Source: Acidobacteriota bacterium
Lineage (GTDB): Bacteria; Acidobacteriota; Terriglobia; Terriglobales; Acidobacteriaceae
Direction of reading: 5' to 3'
Assembly: GCA_013289765.1 (NCBI GenBank)
Contig: JABCZI010000002.1
Span: 124,001 to 188,000 of the forward strand
Length of the DNA: 64,000 nucleotides
Position 1 is the first letter of the stretch. Every line of letters starts with the position of its first letter. Below the pieces are notes generated by a model. The model saw only the letters and a program-made list of their open reading frames with translations, was not told the origin of the DNA and did no database searches. This document shows positions 60,785 to 64,000 of this stretch, piece by piece. The position numbers and the translations under genes were made by a program.

Positions 60785-61648
60785 ATGGCCAACGACGTCA
60801 AACTGCTTTTAGTCGATGACAATCCGATGGTGTTGGCGATGCTGCAACATGCGCTGACGCCCTTCGCGTTCATCGTCGCTGCCGGTGATACCGCCGACGC
60901 TTTGCTCAAGGCGGTCGACGATCCTCCCGACCTTGTGGTCTGCGATTACCGCATGCCGGGCATGGACGGTCGCCAGCTTATCGAAAAGCTCAAGAGCCGT
61001 CCTGCAACTGCGAATTTTTCCGCCGTCATCATGGCCAGCCGCACTGATATCGATGAACGTCTATCTCCGCAGGATGTTGCGGACGACTACCTGGTCAAAC
61101 CTTTCTTCCTCAAAGATGCCACCCGCCGCATCAAGCGCACCGTCGACCGCATCGCCCTCGAAAAAATGGCAAAGACCGCGCCCTCCGACGGCGTCGTCCG
61201 CGGAAACCTCTCGCAGATGAACGTAATCGATCTCATGCAGTCGCTCGAAATGGGCCGCAAGAGCTGCCAGCTCAAGCTGAATTACCAGGGCGACAAGTGC
61301 GAAGTCTTCTTTGTCGAAGGCCAGGTCAAGCACGCTACTTACGGATCGTTGACCGGCGATGAAGCTGTCTTCAAAGTTCTGCGCTGGACCGGCGGCAACT
61401 TCGAACTCAACTTCGAGGGCAAAACCGATCAGGAAACCACCAAGCTCAACACCCAGGGTTTGCTGATGGAAGGATTGCGTCTGCTCGACGAATCACAGCG
61501 CGAAGGCGGCCCGGAGCCCGCACAGGATGCCCCCAGTGCCACTGTCAGTGCCAGCGCAAGCCCCGCGGCTGACATAAGCGCTCCCACCTCCGGAGCAGCG
61601 AACCGGGGATCTAGGGAAGAGGAGGAAGATGTCCTCCTTGATAACTGA
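60785..61648 (+). CDS. Response regulator receiver fused to DUF4388
   Basis: A 287-residue signalling protein. The receiver domain (about 5-125) has the acidic pair in LLLVDDNPMVLAML, the phosphoacceptor Asp54 in VVCDYRMPGMDG, and YLVKPFFLKDA with the conserved Lys. The DUF4388 domain (about 138-235) has VRGNLSQMNVIDLMQSLEMG, then KSCQLKLNYQGDKCEVFFVE, and GQVKHATYGSLTGDEAVFKV. This domain is common in myxobacteria and acidobacteria. The C-terminal 45 residues are Ala/Ser/Pro-rich and disordered. It sits between moaC (3-base gap) and the mogA-like gene (20-base overlap), and its role there is unknown. Confidence 0.9.
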   Translation: MANDVKLLLVDDNPMVLAMLQHALTPFAFIVAAGDTADALLKAVDDPPDLVVCDYRMPGMDGRQLIEKLKSRPATANFSAVIMASRTDIDERLSPQDVADDYLVKPFFLKDATRRIKRTVDRIALEKMAKTAPSDGVVRGNLSQMNVIDLMQSLEMGRKSCQLKLNYQGDKCEVFFVEGQVKHATYGSLTGDEAVFKVLRWTGGNFELNFEGKTDQETTKLNTQGLLMEGLRLLDESQREGGPEPAQDAPSATVSASASPAADISAPTSGAANRGSREEEEDVLLDN

Positions 61649-62168
61649 GGATTCGATAACTGAGAGGTCAACCGTGGAATCCGTTCCAGCAGCCTTCAGC
61701 GCTGCCGTAGTAACAGTCAGCGATTCCTGCTCGCGCGGCGAGCGCACCGATGTTTCAGGACCGGCTGTCGCCGACATTCTCAAGAAGCTCGGTTTTCGCG
61801 TGGTGGCGACCAGAATCGTGCAAGACGATTCCATGCAGATTCAGAACGCCCTCGTCCACCTCGCGCTCGAAGCGCAATTCATCGCAACTACCGGCGGCAC
61901 GGGGATTGCGCCGCGCGACGTCACGCCCGAAGCCACCGAAGCGATCTGTGACCGTCTCATCGACGGCGTCGGCGAGCGCATGCGCCTCGAAGGCGCGAAA
62001 AAAACTTCCTTTGCCGCCCTCAGCCGCGGTGTATGCGGAGTACGCGGCAAGACTCTCATCCTCAATCTGCCTGGCAGTCCCAGCGGCGCCGTGGAATCTT
62101 TGCAAGCCGTTGCAGACCTGCTCCCTCACGCGTTGAATTTGCTGGAAGGAAAGACAGAACATCCCTAA
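61629..62168 (+). CDS. MogA/MoaB-type molybdopterin adenylyltransferase
   Basis: A 179-residue MPT-binding protein that adenylylates molybdopterin before MoeA acts. AAVVTVSDSCSRGERTDVSG, then PAVADILKKLGF, IATTGGTGIAPRDVTPEATE, and LSRGVCGVRGKTLILNLPGS, then PSGAVESLQAV, are the MogA/MoaB signatures. The ATG at 61629 (AGGAGG close upstream) overlaps the response-regulator gene by 20 bases; a GTG at 61674 with GAGAGGT upstream would also suit, as family similarity begins after it. Distinguishing MogA from MoaB by sequence is not certain. Confidence 0.93.
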   Translation: MSSLITEDSITERSTVESVPAAFSAAVVTVSDSCSRGERTDVSGPAVADILKKLGFRVVATRIVQDDSMQIQNALVHLALEAQFIATTGGTGIAPRDVTPEATEAICDRLIDGVGERMRLEGAKKTSFAALSRGVCGVRGKTLILNLPGSPSGAVESLQAVADLLPHALNLLEGKTEHP

Positions 62169-62365
62169 CCGCAAAACCGTTACCGCGCAAAACACCGCAA
62201 AACGTTGATACCCTGGATTCGACCTTCATAACGCCTGGAAACCAAGGCTAAATCAGCGCAACTCCCGTTACGTCGATCATCTTCCACCCCCGTTGCGTCA
62301 ATTCTTCAGTCCGCGTATTAACTATAGTTTATCCCGTAGTGTATGCTTAAGCTAACCCGGACCTG

Positions 62366-63739
62366 ATGAAGTTCACCGCCACCCAAACCGAAGCCGAAGC
62401 CGAAGTCGTAATCACCCACGAAGACGTCGACCGCGCTCATGACCGTGTCCGCGTCTCCGACGCCCGCGCCCGGCGCGGCTTCTCCTCCAAAGCCCGCCTC
62501 CTTTGGCTGCTCGCGGGCCCCGGCGTGCTGGTGATGCTCGGTGAGAACGACGGCCCCAGCATGCTCGCCTACGCCGCCACCGGCGCCAGGTTCGGCATCG
62601 GATTCTTCCTTCCGTTCGTCGTCCTCACCTTCTGCATGGCAATCGTCGTTCAGGAGATGACTGTCCGCCTCGGCGCAGCCACCCATCGCGGCCACGCCGA
62701 ACTCATCTTCGAGCGTTTCGGCCCCTTCTGGGGATGGTTCTCCATGATCGACCTCGGCATCGGCAACTTCCTCACCCTCATCACTGAATTCATTGCCATC
62801 CGCGCCGGCCTTGGCTTCTTCGGTGTGCCCGCCTGGGCGGCTGTTCTCCTCGCATTTGTCGTCCTCTACGCCGCTCTCATGAGCCACCGCTACTGGACGT
62901 GGGAGCGCATCACTCTCGCCGCCGCGATATTCAATTTGATTTTTATTCCTGTCGCGCTCCTGACCCATCCCCACTGGCACGCCGTCAGCCATGCGTTCGT
63001 AACCTGGCAACCGCTTCCCGGCTTCAACAAAGACACGCTTCTCATCGTCCTCGCCGACATCGGCGCCACCGTCACTCCCTGGATGCTTTTTTTCCAACAA
63101 AGCGCCACCGTCGACAAAGGCATGACCACCAAAGACATCCGCTTCGGCCGCATCGATACTGTGCTCGGCGCCGCACTCGCCTCGGCCGCCGCCATCGCAA
63201 CCATCCTCGCTACCGCCCCGCTCTTCGCTCATCAGATGACCGCCGACAATTTCCAGGCCGCCGAATTCGCCCAGGCGCTCCAACCCATCATCGGACGCTT
63301 CGGCGCGTCCCTCTTCGCCCTCGGCATGGTCGAGGCCGGCATCGTCGCCGCCATCACCATCTCAGCCTCTTCCGCCTACGCCTTTGGCGAAGTCGCCCAC
63401 AAGCCCCACAGCTTGAATCTCCCCATGGGAGAAGGAAAATCGTTCTATGCGGTCCTCACTTTGTGCGCCGCCGCCGCAGCCGCTATCGTTCTCATCCCAG
63501 GTCTTCCGCTCGTCTACGTTGTCTTGATCGTGAATGTTGTCGCAGTTCTGGCAATGCCTCCCGCGTTAGTCTTTCTCTACATGCTGGTCAACGACAAAGA
63601 AATCATGGGCGATCTCGTCAGTCCGCCGTGGGCGAATGTGCTCTCCGGCGCAGTCGTATTTGTGTTAACCGCTGCCGGCATCCTCTTCGGCATCAGCATC
63701 ATCGCTCCCAACATCTTCGCCGCTTTAGGAGGAAAGTAA
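62366..63739 (+). CDS. Divergent NRAMP-family metal ion transporter
   Basis: A 457-residue transporter with about 11 TM helices of the LeuT-fold NRAMP family. The TM1 region LLAGPGVLVMLGENDGPSML, then AYAATGARFG, corresponds to the PG...DPGN...A/TGA.fG signature, but DPGN is replaced by NDGPS. The TM6 region IGATVTPWMLFFQQSATVDK corresponds to GATVMPHNLYLHSA, but the metal-binding MPH is replaced by TPW. Metal selectivity therefore probably differs from Mn2+/Fe2+, with Mg2+-type NRAMP relatives as one possibility. The N-terminus (residues 1-45) is charged and cytoplasmic. There is no close operon partner upstream. Confidence 0.88.
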   Translation: MKFTATQTEAEAEVVITHEDVDRAHDRVRVSDARARRGFSSKARLLWLLAGPGVLVMLGENDGPSMLAYAATGARFGIGFFLPFVVLTFCMAIVVQEMTVRLGAATHRGHAELIFERFGPFWGWFSMIDLGIGNFLTLITEFIAIRAGLGFFGVPAWAAVLLAFVVLYAALMSHRYWTWERITLAAAIFNLIFIPVALLTHPHWHAVSHAFVTWQPLPGFNKDTLLIVLADIGATVTPWMLFFQQSATVDKGMTTKDIRFGRIDTVLGAALASAAAIATILATAPLFAHQMTADNFQAAEFAQALQPIIGRFGASLFALGMVEAGIVAAITISASSAYAFGEVAHKPHSLNLPMGEGKSFYAVLTLCAAAAAAIVLIPGLPLVYVVLIVNVVAVLAMPPALVFLYMLVNDKEIMGDLVSPPWANVLSGAVVFVLTAAGILFGISIIAPNIFAALGGK

Positions 63740-63741
63740 AG

Positions 63742-63915
63742 ATGGATCGTAACCTGCGTAGATATCCCTGTGGCGACAGCTGCAGATATCCGTGTGGGCA
63801 CAGCAGTGAAGATCAATGTGGGGACAGCCGCCCTCGGCTGTCCAGTCGAGCGAAGCTCGTCATTTCTTACTCATCTACAAATTTCGATTCTTGCGAAGCC
63901 TTAACTCATGACTAA
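63742..63915 (+). CDS. Possible small Cys-rich ORF over a repeat tract
   Basis: A 57-codon frame with AGGAGG 9 bases before its ATG, beginning MDRNLRRYPCGDSCRYPCGH and Cys-rich for its first half. The DNA consists of imperfect ~24-bp repeats (AGATATCCCTGTGGCGACAG and AGATATCCGTGTGGGCACAG) leading into a palindromic repeat, so the frame may be an accident of repeat sequence. The second half has no protein-like character, and it overlaps the start of the next gene. No function is assigned. Confidence 0.2.
   Translation: MDRNLRRYPCGDSCRYPCGHSSEDQCGDSRPRLSSRAKLVISYSSTNFDSCEALTHD
63760..63860. repeat. Repeat tract with 28-bp palindromic repeat copy 2 (63816-63843)
   Basis: Two imperfect 24-bp units (AGATATCC-TGTG-GCACAGC type) precede the palindromic repeat whose arms GGACAGCC (63822-63829) and GGCTGTCC (63836-63843) are perfect. 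The copy at 49033-49060 differs at one of 28 positions. A GAGCGAAGCTC hairpin follows directly, as in the yqhQ copy. Confidence 0.8.
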
Positions 63916-64000
63916 AAAGCAGCCTGCCTCACCCCCTCTCTCCGACCAATCCTGGGTCCTCTCCACCCTCGAGCCCGACCAGCTCGTCAAAGCTAAAAAA
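63908..64000 (+). CDS. Start of an unidentified gene, 3' end outside window
   Basis: The ATG at 63908 opens a frame of 31 codons to the window edge: MTKKQPASPPLSDQSWVLST, then LEPDQLVKAKK. The start is polar and Lys/Pro/Ser-rich, with no signal peptide and no recognisable motif. Too little is visible to name it. Confidence 0.45.
   Translation, partial: MTKKQPASPPLSDQSWVLSTLEPDQLVKAKK

Noticed and set aside
62320..62329. AACTATAGTT palindrome before the NRAMP gene as a metal-regulator operator
   Set aside because: Ten bases of A/T palindrome are too short and no matching -35/-10 spacing or known MntR/Fur consensus was recognisable.
62318..63283. 321-codon open frame on the minus strand opposite the NRAMP gene
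   Set aside because: It is Glu/Gly/Asp-rich in the way expected of the reverse complement of a GC-biased membrane-protein gene, and NRAMP homology is clear on the plus strand.
62899..63915. 338-codon plus-strand frame overlapping the NRAMP gene
   Set aside because: Extreme Arg/His content typical of an out-of-frame GC-rich shadow; the NRAMP frame is the real gene.

Overview
The window is a G+C-rich (about 58-60% by eye) chromosomal segment from a Gram-negative bacterium, most likely an Acidobacteriota member (Terriglobia/Koribacter-like). That placement is an inference. It rests on the combination of kdsB (LPS Kdo), OmpA-type and ExbD envelope proteins, orphan MacB-like permeases, a response regulator fused to DUF4388, a Myxococcus-type MXAN_5187-like protein, and a genome littered with short palindromic repeats. 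No phage, large transposon, rRNA operon or CRISPR array is visible; one tRNA gene (CAT anticodon) is present.

Layout. 0-9 kb: the 5' part of purH (minus), small hypothetical genes, an XRE regulator, a secreted dienelactone hydrolase, a GNAT enzyme, a PstS-like periplasmic protein, fabG, a DUF2071 protein, a duplicated-domain ThyX-like flavoprotein, and a PUA/EVE-like plus HNH nuclease. 9.7-18.5 kb: recA, coaD-aminotransferase, then a sugar-nucleotide block (manA, manC, phosphomannomutase), an M48 protease and kdsB. 18.6-27.2 kb: tRNA-Met, an OmpA/coiled-coil protein, a pair of orphan MacB-like permeases, a four-output c-di-GMP protein (HD-GYP, GAF, GGDEF, PilZ) and a CDF metal exporter. 27.2-33.8 kb: a ParE/RelE toxin-antitoxin pair, an ATP-dependent DNA ligase, and the translation-termination block yqhQ (DUF1385)-prfA-tspO-prmC, interrupted by a frameshifted four-helix-bundle gene between inverted repeats. 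33.8-39.8 kb: purF and purL on the minus strand, divergent from selB. 39.8-47.5 kb: an AhpD-like protein, a SnoaL/DUF4440-like protein, GNAT, trmFO, a second pair of MacB-like permeases, a multipass membrane protein and ExbD. 47.5-54 kb: der, a DinG/XPD-type Fe-S helicase, vapBC with a clear operator-promoter, and a secreted CocE-type hydrolase. 54-64 kb: queD-queE-queC, a TPR protein, a PilT-like ATPase, the molybdenum-cofactor block moeA-moaC-[response regulator]-mogA, a divergent NRAMP-family transporter and the start of one further gene.

The genes are mostly core metabolism: purines (purH, purL, purF), deazaguanine/queuosine, molybdopterin, Kdo and mannose activation, and release factor 1 with its methyltransferase.

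The most unusual signal is not one gene but the repeat ecology. Several families of palindromic or inverted repeats sit between genes, touch start codons (prfA, the phosphomannomutase gene and purF), and also appear to lie in frame inside conserved housekeeping proteins (DNA ligase, YqhQ, PurL, DinG-like helicase and MoeA), where they encode low-complexity insertions. Other points of interest are the split ThyX signature across two fused domains, the PUA/EVE-like-HNH nuclease, and the inverted-repeat-bounded four-helix-bundle cassette.
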